Source: Endoryza sp044226045 (GTDB lineage Bacteria; Bacteroidota; Bacteroidia; Chitinophagales; Chitinophagaceae). Taken from it: a DNA stretch of 64,000 nt. The stretch is from assembly GCA_044226045.1 (NCBI GenBank), contig JBGAHR010000011.1, positions 1 through 64,000 of the forward strand, in the 5' to 3' direction. The translations under genes were made by a program, and so were the position numbers. Position 1 is the stretch's first letter. Every line of letters begins with the position of its first letter. The notes beneath the pieces are model-generated. The model did no database searches. It was not told where the DNA came from and worked only from the letters and a program-made list of their open reading frames with translations. Of the stretch, positions 1-8,474 are shown in pieces.

Positions 1-279
1 GATAAGCAATCCTGGAACCCAAAGTAAAAACCTCTAAATAGTAAATTGCACACATCAAACTTTGACTTCGCGACTTTCCCCGAATAAACTAAGAATATAC
101 TCTTTCAGCTATTCCCTTCTCATCGAAGTGAACACAGCTTAATTTAATAGAGTAGTCAACGAGAGATCAAAAGGTTTCAGGGTTTGAATCGGGACGGGGT
201 CACAGGAAAGCTTCACAGAAAGGATCGGTTCGATTTCCAATTATTGCCTGTAATGGATTTACAGGATGGCAACTTCATT

Positions 280-1257
280 TCAAACTTCACTGGCAATCCT
301 GGCATACTTATTCCGGTATTCAATAGGTGTAATTCCTGTGATCTTTTTGAAAACATCCCGGAATGCCTTGGTATCGGTATATCCCACATCAAACATCACT
401 TCAGAAACATTTTTACGAGAGGCTTCAAAGTATTTCTTGGCAGCTTCAATCCTTACCCGTTGTATGTATTCGATGGGTGAATTGTTGGTGGCCACTTTGA
501 ATCTTCTTTCAAAAGTTCTCCGGCCGGTACTCATCAGGTTGGCCAGTGTCTCGATCGTTAGTTTCTCCGTATAGTTCTTTTCGATATGATCCTGGATCTT
601 CTTGATCCCGGCATCACTATGATTTCTTTGTCCCCTGAAGATGGCAAACGAAGCCTGGCTGTCTCTTCCGATGTCGAGTGCAAAATATTTTGAAATCATC
701 ACCGCTGTTTCGCGATCCGAGTACTTCTCAACGAGATACAAAACCAGGTTCCATAAACTGCTGGCTCCCCCACTGCTGAATATATTTTCATGCTCCGTGA
801 TAATGGCGCCGTCTTCCACTTCCACTGCAGGATATTTTTGTTTGAACTCCTGTATATAGGCCCAATGGGTAGAACATTTCTTTCCATTCAGCAGCCCCGT
901 TTCTGCGAGGAGGAAAGCGCCGATGCACAAGCTGGCCAGGCTGGCACCCTTTTGATGCAGTTTGGTAAAATAAGGTATCGCCCCGGCATTGGCTGCGATG
1001 CCTTTCTCTGTATCTCCAAAAGTGGGTGGTATGATCAACAGATCGGTGTGGGCAACATCTTTCAGCAGGCGATTGGTTTTGATCGTGTATTCGCCATTGT
1101 TAGCAGGTACATACTCCTGTAAACCGACATACTCCACTTCAAACTTTGGCTTCTTTCCGAATGTAACAAGAAACTCATTGGCGGTATGGAATGTCCGGAA
1201 TGGTGGCGTAATAGCTTCAATGACGCCATATTCCGGAACAAAAACAGAAACCAGCAT
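280..1257 (-). CDS. GlxA-family transcriptional regulator (DJ-1/PfpI-like domain plus AraC HTH)
   Basis: Cytoplasmic DNA-binding regulator of the GlxA type. Residues 1 to about 195 form a class I glutamine amidotransferase-like (DJ-1/PfpI) fold with the nucleophile elbow SLCIGAF around Cys111. Residues about 215-320 form an AraC-type double helix-turn-helix (RRTFERRFK, then DVGYTDTKAFRDVFKKITG). At 325 residues it has the family's usual length. The start lies next to a 136-bp divergent intergenic region, so it may control itself or the VOC/DoxX genes on the other strand; this is inferred from position only. The DJ-1-like domain in this family is usually regulatory rather than enzymatic. The ligand is unknown. 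Confidence 0.93.
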   Translation of the reverse strand: MLVSVFVPEYGVIEAITPPFRTFHTANEFLVTFGKKPKFEVEYVGLQEYVPANNGEYTIKTNRLLKDVAHTDLLIIPPTFGDTEKGIAANAGAIPYFTKLHQKGASLASLCIGAFLLAETGLLNGKKCSTHWAYIQEFKQKYPAVEVEDGAIITEHENIFSSGGASSLWNLVLYLVEKYSDRETAVMISKYFALDIGRDSQASFAIFRGQRNHSDAGIKKIQDHIEKNYTEKLTIETLANLMSTGRRTFERRFKVATNNSPIEYIQRVRIEAAKKYFEASRKNVSEVMFDVGYTDTKAFRDVFKKITGITPIEYRNKYARIASEV

Positions 1258-1317
1258 ACGTTATTTTGATTTATTATCTAAAATAATCAATTTGTCACAA
1301 ATCACCCCCTAAGTTGT

Positions 1318-1332
1318 CGCGTTCGCAACGCG
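1318..1332. promoter_or_regulatory. Candidate operator dyad in a divergent intergenic region
   Basis: CGCGTT and AACGCG arms are separated by three bases, between the divergent GlxA-type regulator and the decayed VOC gene. A weak -7-like ATCTTTG follows at about 1354-1360 on the plus strand. It could be a binding site for the neighbouring AraC-type regulator, but a single dyad is weak evidence. Confidence 0.3.
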
Positions 1333-1393
1333 TTTCTCTGGTCACTTCGATTCATCTTTGTGCCGTCTGGTTAATCCTTCAAACAAATTACTT

Positions 1394-1749
1394 ATGTCAA
1401 AGAAAATATTCATCAATTTACCGGTTGCAGATCTTCCCTTATCGATGGAATTCTATTCAAAGATTGGTTTTGTCAATAACCCGGTCTTTACAGATGAAAC
1501 TGCCGCCTGTATGGTGTTATCGGATGAAATCTATGTGATGCTGTTGACTCATGCAAAATTCGCGATGTTCTCGAACAAGAAAATCATCGACGCGAAGACC
1601 AGTACGGGGGTCATTAATTCATTATCTTTCGATACGCTCGAAGAAGTGAATACAATGGCCGATGCAGCCCGCAACAGAGAAGTTTCACCGATCCGGATGG
1701 CAACCATTGGGAAGTGATTTATATGGACATGACCAAGTTTCCGGGATAA
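1394..1749 (+). pseudogene. Decayed VOC (glyoxalase-like) family gene with internal deletion and frameshift
   Basis: The reading frame starts MSKKIFINLPVADLPLSMEF, a typical start of small Bacteroidota VOC (lactoylglutathione lyase-like) proteins, and runs normally to about base 1675 (EEVNTMADAA). It then shifts: the frame in use ends at 1717 with an unrelated tail, while the +1 frame from about 1681 to 1749 reads RSFTDPDGNHWEVIYMDM and TKFPG, the expected family C-terminus with the metal-binding Glu region. The middle segment normally found between these parts (roughly 16-20 residues, often containing a Gly-Gly pair and DYGFMY) is missing. The simplest reading is a deletion of some 50 bases that also shifted the frame. 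The product would lack half of its second beta-alpha-beta module, so it is probably inactive. A sequencing error alone would not explain the missing segment. Confidence 0.75.
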
Positions 1750-1752
1750 CAC

Positions 1753-2139
1753 ATGACTTTTGCGGCCTATCTGACCTTTAACGGTAATTGCAGGCAGGCA
1801 TTTCATTTCTACCAGCAATGCCTGGGCGGTGAGTTGCAAGTGCAAACGCTTCGCGATACACCGCATGGAAAAAACATGTCCCGTGAAATGCAATCGGCGG
1901 TGCTGTGTGCCACGCTAACGAATGAGTTTGTCAGGTTGGTTGGAACAGACCTTTCTGATGAAGGGAAAGTGATAGCGGGCAATAAAGTGGCTATACTGAT
2001 CTATTGCGATTCCTATAGCGAAAGAGCCCGGTTGATCAACAAACTGGTAGGCCGAAATTTCTGCTCTTACAAAAATCAGCATCCGTATATAAATGTTACC
2101 GATCTATATAACGTTCATTGGATTTTAAGTATTAAATGA
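1753..2139 (+). CDS. VOC family protein, PhnB-like
   Basis: A 128-residue single-domain protein of the vicinal oxygen chelate fold. MTFAAYLTFNGNCRQAFHFY matches the PhnB/3-demethylubiquinone methyltransferase-like group, which begins with this beta strand and an AxxFY helix. The C-terminus VTDLYNVHWIL matches the usual closing strand (TDxYGVxW). The start codon is only 3 bases beyond the stop-frame of the decayed VOC gene upstream, so the two were probably one transcript. The substrate is not predictable. The stretch around residues 90-110 is less typical of the family, but no frame break is visible. Confidence 0.75.
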   Translation: MTFAAYLTFNGNCRQAFHFYQQCLGGELQVQTLRDTPHGKNMSREMQSAVLCATLTNEFVRLVGTDLSDEGKVIAGNKVAILIYCDSYSERARLINKLVGRNFCSYKNQHPYINVTDLYNVHWILSIK

Positions 2140-2155
2140 AACAAAAAACCAAAAC

Positions 2156-2542
2156 ATGAAAAAGAACAGCATTATTTACTGGATCTGCACCATCATTATC
2201 TTTTTATGGGAAGGTGTTATGCCGATGAGCACGCTGCTATTCATGCCCGAATACATGAATGCCGGCACCAAACCACTGGGATATCCTGATTATTTCGCGG
2301 TTGCGTTGATACTTTTTAAGTTCATCGGCACCCTCACCATCCTGGTTCCGGCAGTACCTTCGAGGCTGAAAGAATGGGCCTATGCAGGACTCAGCTTCAA
2401 TCTCCTTTTTGCCATCATCAGTCATATTGTAATAGATGGCAACACAGGTTTTATCATGCTGCCTGTGGTGGTATTGATTATCCTGGGATTCTCCTACTTT
2501 TATAAGGACAAGGTTCAACAGACCAGGCGCTTTAGTATATAA
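2156..2542 (+). CDS. DoxX-like family integral membrane protein
   Basis: A 128-residue protein with four predicted membrane helices (about residues 7-27, 45-66, 73-92 and 98-115) separated by short loops. The conserved ALILFKFIGTLTILVP segment resembles the DoxX-like family seen in many Bacteroidota. The role is uncertain; members have been linked to redox or thiosulfate:quinone functions, but nothing here shows that. It follows the VOC gene by 16 bases and precedes the DUF1801 gene, and all are on the plus strand. Such VOC/DoxX/DUF1801 clusters are common small-gene neighbourhoods in this phylum. Confidence 0.75.
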   Translation: MKKNSIIYWICTIIIFLWEGVMPMSTLLFMPEYMNAGTKPLGYPDYFAVALILFKFIGTLTILVPAVPSRLKEWAYAGLSFNLLFAIISHIVIDGNTGFIMLPVVVLIILGFSYFYKDKVQQTRRFSI

Positions 2543-2573
2543 ACCATCTCCCCTTCTCTAAACAAATCCTCCA

Positions 2574-2969
2574 ATGGCAAAGACAAATTATCAGTCAATT
2601 GATCAATATCACAAAGATTTTCCGAAGGAAACAGTGGAGCGGCTGCAAAAGATCCGGGAAATTATTCATAAGGTGGTTCCCGACGTAGAAGAGACAATCA
2701 GCTATCAGATACCTTGTTTCAAATACCAGGGATACCTGATTTATTATTGTGCGTTTGACAAACATATCACGATCTCACATCCCTACAGCGCCGCGTTCCT
2801 GGAACATTTCAAAACAGACCTCGACGGATACAAGGTAAGCAAGGCGGCTATTCAATTGCCTTTGAACAAACCCTTGCCGGAAAAACTGATTAAAAGAATC
2901 ATAGAGTTTCGAAGGAAGGAAAATGAAGCGAATAGTAAAACGCTGAGGACGCTGAACACAGGACGCTGA
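2574..2969 (+). CDS. DUF1801 domain protein (YdhG-like)
   Basis: A 131-residue cytoplasmic protein. The core (YQSIDQYHKDFP, LQKIREIIHKVVPDVEETISYQIP, CFKYQG, IQLPLNKPLPEKLIKRIIEFR) matches the DUF1801 fold, sometimes annotated as an iron-chaperone-like family; its biochemical role is unsettled. The last 13 or so residues lie in a short repeat (three copies of ACGCTGA, the last supplying the TGA stop), so the C-terminal tail looks like an extension acquired from intergenic repeat DNA. It is likely co-transcribed with the DoxX gene, 31 bases upstream. Confidence 0.8.
   Translation: MAKTNYQSIDQYHKDFPKETVERLQKIREIIHKVVPDVEETISYQIPCFKYQGYLIYYCAFDKHITISHPYSAAFLEHFKTDLDGYKVSKAAIQLPLNKPLPEKLIKRIIEFRRKENEANSKTLRTLNTGR
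2940..2969. repeat. Three copies of ACGCTGA at a gene's 3' end
   Basis: ACGCTGA occurs at 2940-2946, 2949-2955 and 2963-2969. The third copy contains the stop codon of the DUF1801 gene. The array is spaced irregularly and is too short to be a CRISPR or mobile element. Confidence 0.6.
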
Positions 2970-2994
2970 ACGCTTTCACCCCCGAAACGAGTCA

Positions 2995-3026
2995 GGCCTG
3001 TGTTACCGGGCCGGTACTGACAGGCC
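2995..3026. other. Strong intergenic hairpin without a T run
   Basis: Outer arms GGCCTGT (2995-3001) and ACAGGCC (3020-3026) enclose inner arms TACC/GGTA, giving a stable GC-rich stem. No poly-T follows directly on either strand, so it is not a classical intrinsic terminator. It may stabilise the 3' end of the upstream transcript. Confidence 0.4.
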
Positions 3027-3136
3027 CTGGACTTACCAAAAAATCGTTTTACACTCAATTTTTTACCCTTTTAGGCATTTTTTTATTGTTTATCAATATA
3101 TTTTTATTATTATTGCGGTCTCAACCTGCTTTAATA

Positions 3137-4603
3137 ATGAAAAGAACATTCATCTTTGTCATTGCATTCCTTTCACAACTGAGTTCATATACTCAACAAC
3201 AGGAGAACATCTCCATTGGGAAGAAAGAAGGCTTCTACTCCACCCTGCTGAAGGAAAACAGAAAGCTCTGGATCTATACGCCAAACCTTACTTCCCAGGG
3301 TGCGGACACATCAAAGCGTTATCCGGTATTGTATCTGCTGGATGGTGACGCCCATTTTTATGCTACGGTTGGAATCATTCAGCAACTGAGCCAGGCAAAC
3401 GGGAATGGTGTGCTTCCTGAAATGATTGTGGTTGGAATTGAAAATACAAACAGGCTGCGGGATCTGACTCCATCGAGTGATCATACCAAACCCAATCCGT
3501 TTGTGGAGTTCCTTTCGAAAGAACTGATACCGTATATCGACAGCCATTATCCAACGGCTCCCTATAAATTATTGTCGGGTCATTCCCTGGGTGGCCTCAC
3601 TGCCATTGATATACTTACCAACCATACAACGCTCTTCAATGCCGTCATCGCTATTGATCCAAGTATGTGGTATCAAAACGAAGCGTTCCTGACCCAAACC
3701 CTGCATCAGCTTCCTCAGAAGTCCATGCAGGGCAAAAGGCTCTTTATCGGCACGGCCAATACCATGCCCGCGGGCATGACGCTGTCTGCGCTCAGCAAGG
3801 ATCGTTCCGCAGAAACACAACATATCCGTTCTATATTCAAACTGGATGCCTTCCTGAAAAAAAACCGGAATGGGTTGCTGTATGCAGAGAAATACTACGA
3901 TAAAGACAGGCATAATACAGTTCCATTAGCCAGCCTGTATGATGGTCTGCGGTTTATCTTCGACTACTACTTCCTGGACATCACCCCAAAGGAATTTAGC
4001 GATACAACAGCCCGATTGGCTGCAAAGCTCCAATCGCATTATTTGCGGGTGTCTGAAAAGATGGGATACAAAAATGCAGCGCCTGAAACGCTTATTAACT
4101 ACCTGGCTTATGATGCCCTGGGTAAAAAGCAATACACCAGAGCCAAATCCTTTTTTGAACTAAACACAAACTGGTATCCGTCCAGCGCCAATGTATATGA
4201 TTCCTACGGTGATTACTTTGCCGCAATCCGGGATACCGCCCATGCCATCGAGAAATATAAAAAGGCCTTGTCAATTAAAGACAATCCGGAAACAAAAGAC
4301 AAATTAGCCCTCCTCCTAAAGAAAGCTTCAGATAACTCCTTGCCGAAAAATCTGGATCAATACGCAGGCCTCTATGTGCTGGAAACATTTAACATACCTG
4401 TGGAACTTGTTATCAGGGAGGGCTCCCTCTGGGCTAAAGTACCCGGCCAACCGGATGATGAACTACAGTACCTGTCCGAAAATATCTTTACGGTAAAAGG
4501 CAAACAGGGATACAGGATTACCTTTCATATGAATGAAAATAAGACAACCGGGTTTACTTCTGTACAACCCAACGGTACCTTCAAAGCAAACAGAAAGCAA
4601 TAA
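3137..4603 (+). CDS. Secreted esterase (enterochelin esterase/esterase D-like alpha/beta hydrolase) with TPR and C-terminal extension
   Basis: The start is set at 3137 because the next residues (MKRTFIFVIAFLSQLSSY) form a signal peptide; an in-frame ATG at 3086 would bury it. The mature protein has an Esterase_phd/Fes-like hydrolase (residues about 25-290) with YPVLYLLDGDAHF and the nucleophile elbow GHSLGG at Ser150. A TPR-like segment follows at about 335-400 (YDSYGDYFAAIRDTAHAIEKY), and then a small beta-rich C-terminal domain (NLDQYAGLYVLE) like the DUF3471-type tails on hydrolases. It probably acts in the periplasm on an ester substrate that cannot be named. It stands alone, with a bidirectional terminator downstream. 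Confidence 0.85.
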   Translation: MKRTFIFVIAFLSQLSSYTQQQENISIGKKEGFYSTLLKENRKLWIYTPNLTSQGADTSKRYPVLYLLDGDAHFYATVGIIQQLSQANGNGVLPEMIVVGIENTNRLRDLTPSSDHTKPNPFVEFLSKELIPYIDSHYPTAPYKLLSGHSLGGLTAIDILTNHTTLFNAVIAIDPSMWYQNEAFLTQTLHQLPQKSMQGKRLFIGTANTMPAGMTLSALSKDRSAETQHIRSIFKLDAFLKKNRNGLLYAEKYYDKDRHNTVPLASLYDGLRFIFDYYFLDITPKEFSDTTARLAAKLQSHYLRVSEKMGYKNAAPETLINYLAYDALGKKQYTRAKSFFELNTNWYPSSANVYDSYGDYFAAIRDTAHAIEKYKKALSIKDNPETKDKLALLLKKASDNSLPKNLDQYAGLYVLETFNIPVELVIREGSLWAKVPGQPDDELQYLSENIFTVKGKQGYRITFHMNENKTTGFTSVQPNGTFKANRKQ

Positions 4604-4630
4604 CGCTGTACATCACACGCAGACCGATCC

Positions 4631-4667
4631 GAAAAGAGAAAGGCCCTCCTTACAGGGGGCTCTTTTC
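4631..4667. terminator. Bidirectional intrinsic terminator between convergent genes
   Basis: Perfect outer arms GAAAAGAG (4631-4638) and CTCTTTTC (4660-4667) enclose CCCT/AGGG. The A/T-rich arms provide a U tract in either direction. It sits between the esterase (plus) and the DUF4397 lipoprotein (minus), which converge here. Confidence 0.65.
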
Positions 4668-4689
4668 AATTTACCAGCATGGTCAACTC

Positions 4690-5424
4690 TTAATTGCTGG
4701 CATCTACCGTTCCATTGGTGATGAACCGAATCTGCACCTTTTTACTTTCACTTGTTTCTCCCGGCTTGCCGGCCAGTAAGATGGTATAAACCTTCCTGGC
4801 TTCAAGAGATATAGTACGGGTAGCGTCTACCCCGGTGGCGTTGTTAACTGTAATGACCACATCGCCGGCAGCCACTGGTTTAAAATCAGAGATGGATCCA
4901 AAAGCGGCATTGTCATTAAACACAGCGGTCGATCCGGATTTAACAGATACCGTGGGTGAAACTGTGCTATCCGCCACCGCGTTTATGTAACGAACATAGG
5001 CTTCATTGCTGACAGCCGGTAAACTATTGAGTTTGTCTTCGGCAATGATGTTGCGGTACTTGCCATTATAGCCCACAAAGAACAAGGAATAATAGCTGCT
5101 GTCTTTGAAATCGGCGCTTGCACTGGCCAGTGTTTGACTGGTTGCATAATCGATCGCCTCTACCATCCTGTTCCCGATATAGATCCCCTGGTAGCCGCCC
5201 GAATAACTGGTAAATGAAAGAGGAGAAGGCGTTAAATAATTCCCTGTAATGCGAAGTAACAACGCGTTCTCATCAGGTGCCAGGTTAAATGACATCAATC
5301 CGGCAGACGGAATGCGGGCAGGATTATCATTGTTTTTTACACATGAGCTCAATACCAATCCTGTGAGTGCAATACCGAAAGAAGCCAACACCCCTGTACG
5401 GATGATCGAAACAAATCTTTTCAT
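4690..5424 (-). CDS. DUF4397 domain lipoprotein
   Basis: A 244-residue exported protein. The signal peptide ends in a lipobox (GLVLSSC, Cys at about residue 28), followed by VKNNDNPARIP. The body matches the DUF4397 pattern common in Bacteroidota lipoproteins: YVRYINAVADSTVSPTVSV, then FKPVAAGDVVITV, KVYTILLAGKPG and a final VQIRFITNG strand. The family has an immunoglobulin-like beta fold and no assigned enzymatic activity; cell-envelope or surface binding is a guess. It is monocistronic, with a 347-bp divergent intergenic region upstream. Confidence 0.85.
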   Translation of the reverse strand: MKRFVSIIRTGVLASFGIALTGLVLSSCVKNNDNPARIPSAGLMSFNLAPDENALLLRITGNYLTPSPLSFTSYSGGYQGIYIGNRMVEAIDYATSQTLASASADFKDSSYYSLFFVGYNGKYRNIIAEDKLNSLPAVSNEAYVRYINAVADSTVSPTVSVKSGSTAVFNDNAAFGSISDFKPVAAGDVVITVNNATGVDATRTISLEARKVYTILLAGKPGETSESKKVQIRFITNGTVDASN

Positions 5425-5771
5425 CTTCGTCCTTTTGTTTTTTTGTTTTGAAAAAATGAACTCTCTCAGCAGTAGTCAGGTTCTTTCCGAAGCGGGTTAA
5501 TACACGTCTTGTTGGGGAGCGGTAAAGGTAAACAAGCTTTTACCGGGTTGATCTTAAGAACAAGTTAAGGATGCCGGGGTTTTTTATGACATAAATCAAA
5601 CCGTTGCTAAATCCAGTCATAATAGACTGGTTATAATGCCCTTGATTGGACTCGAATTCCCATTTTAGGAATGAATAGGCTATTTGAGATTGGCTAATTT
5701 GTTTATAATCACAATATTATAGTTTGGCACCTCGTTGGTACTTTGTATTGGCATCCGAAAATACCCTTACT
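5425..5771. other. 347-bp divergent intergenic region with one dyad
   Basis: It separates the DUF4397 lipoprotein (minus) from the PA14-like secreted protein (plus). It contains no convincing reading frame. A perfect dyad CCAGTC-ATAATA-GACTGG lies at 5613-5630. AT-rich stretches around 5690-5730 (including TAATTTG and TATAGTTTG, each one base off the TAnnTTTG consensus) are likely promoter elements for the plus-strand gene. Confidence 0.45.
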
Positions 5772-7274
5772 ATGAGACATTTCTACAATACCCTGTTCGT
5801 ACTCCTGATTCTTGGTTTTGGCCTTGGATCTGCCCAGGCTCAATCCTGCACACCGCAGGGCAACCAGACCTCATACGGCAACAATAACACCTGGAGAGGT
5901 TATGTATACCAGGGTATGAATTTCAATACTTATAAAGGATATGTGACTGAAGGCAATTCTTCCAGCCCGAATTTTGATGAAAGCTTCGGTGGCGACCAGG
6001 TAAACTACAGCACCAATGGCTGCAGCATCTACACAGATACTTTCAGCGTTCGTTATAAACTCACCAAGAATTTCGCTAACGGTACCTACGACTTCACCGT
6101 TGGTGGTGATGACGGATATCGCTTAAGCGTGGATGGTGGCTCCACCTGGATTATTGATCAGTGGGCAGATCATTCCTACCAAACCACTACGGTATCAGTG
6201 GCCCTGAATGGCAACACCAACCTGGTACTGGAATTTTATGAAAGATTTGGTGGCAACCGCGTTAGTTTCAGCTATGCTACTGCCTGTATCGGCAACGGAA
6301 ATCCTGCCACTTATGGCAGCAGCGATAACTGGATCGGTTATTTGTACCAGGGTATGAATTTCAATACTTACAAAGGATATATTACCCGCGGTGGTTCCAA
6401 CAGCGGAAACTTTGATGAAAATTTCGGATCTGCCAATGGAACTTTCAACACAAGCAATTGCTCCATTCGTACAGAACAGTTCAGCGCCCGCTTCCGTCTC
6501 ACTAAAAATTTCGCAGCCGGTAACTATATTATCACAGTAGGTGGTGATGATGGCTACAGATTGAGTCTCGATGGTGGCGCCACATGGGTCATCAACAGGT
6601 GGAACGACCAGTCGTATTCAGTTACCACTGTAACAGTAGCACTGACAGGAACAAGAAACCTGGTGCTGGAATATTATGAAAACGGTGGAGACAACCGGGT
6701 AAGCTTCAGCATGACTACCAGCGCCCTTCCGGTAACCATCAGCAAATGGAACGCCCAACTGGGAAATAACAATTCCACTACGCTTTCCTGGACTGCCGAT
6801 GGAGCCGTGAATTTCGATCACTTCATTGTGCAGCGCAGCAGCAATGCGGTTGATTATACCAATCTTCAATCCATCCAGGCTGTAAATAACAATAACTATA
6901 CAAACGCCTACCAATACGTTGACCGTTCTGTTCCTGCCGGCAAATCATATTATCGCCTGGCGATGGTCGACAAAGACGGATCTGTACGCTACTCATCTGT
7001 GCTGGTTATCTCAGCCAAAGGAACCGAAAGCTTCCAGTTGTATCCTACGGTAGTGGAAAATAAAACGCTGATGGTGCAAACCAGCCAGTCATTGAAGAAC
7101 GCGAAGCTTGAGTTGATCAGCCTGAACGGCCAGGTTAACCAGACTCAGTATCTGACTGGCGGTAGCGGTACACAACAGGTAAAACTCAATGGTAATATCT
7201 CAACCGGCGCATATGTTGTGAGGATCACCGATGCAAATGGTTTCCTTGCCACCCAGAAAATTTTTGTGAAGTAA
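5772..7274 (+). CDS. Secreted protein with two PA14-like repeats and a type A T9SS sorting domain
   Basis: The start at 5772 is preferred over 5724 because MRHFYNTLFVLLILGFGLGS begins a normal signal peptide ending at AQAQS. Two homologous units of about 135 residues follow (about 28-165 and 170-310), each with NxWxGYxYQGMNFNTYKGY, GGDDGYRLSxDGGxTWxI and NLVLEFYE/NLVLEYYE. This matches the PA14 beta-sandwich, which usually binds carbohydrate. Then comes a fibronectin-like stretch (LPVTISKWNAQLGN) typical of the linker, and a C-terminal type A sorting domain (FQLYPTVVENKTLMV to YVVRITDANGFLATQKIFVK). It is predicted to be exported by Sec, carried over the outer membrane by T9SS, and attached or released. 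The glycan ligand is unknown. Confidence 0.88.
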   Translation: MRHFYNTLFVLLILGFGLGSAQAQSCTPQGNQTSYGNNNTWRGYVYQGMNFNTYKGYVTEGNSSSPNFDESFGGDQVNYSTNGCSIYTDTFSVRYKLTKNFANGTYDFTVGGDDGYRLSVDGGSTWIIDQWADHSYQTTTVSVALNGNTNLVLEFYERFGGNRVSFSYATACIGNGNPATYGSSDNWIGYLYQGMNFNTYKGYITRGGSNSGNFDENFGSANGTFNTSNCSIRTEQFSARFRLTKNFAAGNYIITVGGDDGYRLSLDGGATWVINRWNDQSYSVTTVTVALTGTRNLVLEYYENGGDNRVSFSMTTSALPVTISKWNAQLGNNNSTTLSWTADGAVNFDHFIVQRSSNAVDYTNLQSIQAVNNNNYTNAYQYVDRSVPAGKSYYRLAMVDKDGSVRYSSVLVISAKGTESFQLYPTVVENKTLMVQTSQSLKNAKLELISLNGQVNQTQYLTGGSGTQQVKLNGNISTGAYVVRITDANGFLATQKIFVK

Positions 7275-7300
7275 AAAGTAAGAATCAGACCTGAAACCAC

Positions 7301-7334
7301 ACTCCCCCCGATTCATACCGGCGGGGAGTTTTTT
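7301..7334 (+). terminator. Intrinsic terminator after the PA14-like gene
   Basis: Arms ACTCCCC (7301-7307) and GGGGAGT (7323-7329), extended by near-matching CCG/CGG, are followed by TTTTTT. It lies 26 bases past the stop codon. Confidence 0.85.
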
Positions 7335-7347
7335 AATTAAGATGGAT

Positions 7348-8463
7348 TTACTCCTGCAAGCGAATTCTTTTTCCGCTGGCGGCGGCTTCGTAAATCGCCA
7401 TCAGGTATTTCATATCCCGCAGACCTTCCTGTCCGTTGATATGATCGGGGAAACGGCCGCTCTGGATAAAAGAAGCTGCAATTCCATCAAGCATGGCTGC
7501 CTGATGATGGACAACAGGAAAATTCATATCCCCGTTCTGTGTCCGTCCCCTGATCGGTCCATAACTATACGCCGGGCTCATTCTTACCCATCCTTTGGTA
7601 GCCGATACATATAACTCTTCAATATTTGATTTGTAAGACGTAAACCCGTTCACCATTACACCATCCGGAAACTCCATTTGCCAGGAGACCGACTCCTCCA
7701 CTTCCCGGAATCGCTCTGCATCGGTAATGGGGCCAAACTGAGCGGTTACCCAAAGAGGTTCCTTTCCGGTAACATATCTCGACGCCTGTACGCAATAAAT
7801 CCCAACATCCATCAAAGGACCTCCACCGGCGAGGTCTTTCTTCAATCGCCATTGGGTGGGATCACCAATGCTGAATCCGAAACTGGGTTGGATAAAACGA
7901 ACATCTCCAAAAACTTTCTGCTGACCGATTCGCATGATTTCCCTGGAAAACGGTTCAAAATGGAGACGATATCCGATGCCAAGCTGAACCCCGGCCTCAT
8001 TACAGGCTTTAATCATCTCTTCCGCCTGCCTCACGGAAACCGACATTGGTTTCTCACACATTACATGCTTTCCAGCCCTGGCAGCCCGGATAACATATTC
8101 ATGGTGCATGGAATTGGGCAGTACTATATAAACAATATCGATATCCTTATTGTCTGCAATCCGGTCGAAGTTGTCGTAGTTGTAAATATTCTTGTCGGGA
8201 ATATTGTATTTCGCTTTCCACTTGGGAATCTTGGAAGGCGTTCCGGTTACTATCCCTGCCAGGTAGCAGTTCTTTGTTTGTTCAAGTCCTGTTGCCAGCT
8301 GATGCTCGGCATAACTTCCCAATCCCACAAGGGCTACTCCCAGTTTTTTGTCTACCCCTTTCGATTCATTAGCCCATGATACCAGGCTGGTGCCGGCTAA
8401 AGTAGCGCCCATTCCCAGGCTGATCTGCTGAATAAAATGGCGGCGGGAAGATTGGTAACTCAT
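7348..8463 (-). CDS. Gfo/Idh/MocA family oxidoreductase with Tat-type signal
   Basis: NAD(P)-dependent sugar-type oxidoreductase. The N-terminus SSRRHFIQQISLGMGATLAG has the twin-arginine motif (SRRHF), so export through Tat as a folded, cofactor-loaded protein is likely. The Rossmann domain begins with VALVGLGSYAEH, and the family hallmark CEKPMSVSVRQAEEM lies at about residues 137-151. The C-terminal alpha/beta domain includes GGGPLMDVGIYCVQASRYV. At 371 residues it has normal length. It lies 11 bases downstream of the NamZ-like gene, so the two form an operon. Coupling of an exo-muramidase with a periplasmic sugar oxidoreductase suggests processing of N-acetylmuramic acid or its derivatives; this is an inference. 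Confidence 0.9.
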   Translation of the reverse strand: MSYQSSRRHFIQQISLGMGATLAGTSLVSWANESKGVDKKLGVALVGLGSYAEHQLATGLEQTKNCYLAGIVTGTPSKIPKWKAKYNIPDKNIYNYDNFDRIADNKDIDIVYIVLPNSMHHEYVIRAARAGKHVMCEKPMSVSVRQAEEMIKACNEAGVQLGIGYRLHFEPFSREIMRIGQQKVFGDVRFIQPSFGFSIGDPTQWRLKKDLAGGGPLMDVGIYCVQASRYVTGKEPLWVTAQFGPITDAERFREVEESVSWQMEFPDGVMVNGFTSYKSNIEELYVSATKGWVRMSPAYSYGPIRGRTQNGDMNFPVVHHQAAMLDGIAASFIQSGRFPDHINGQEGLRDMKYLMAIYEAAASGKRIRLQE

Positions 8464-8474
8464 ACTATTTCATT

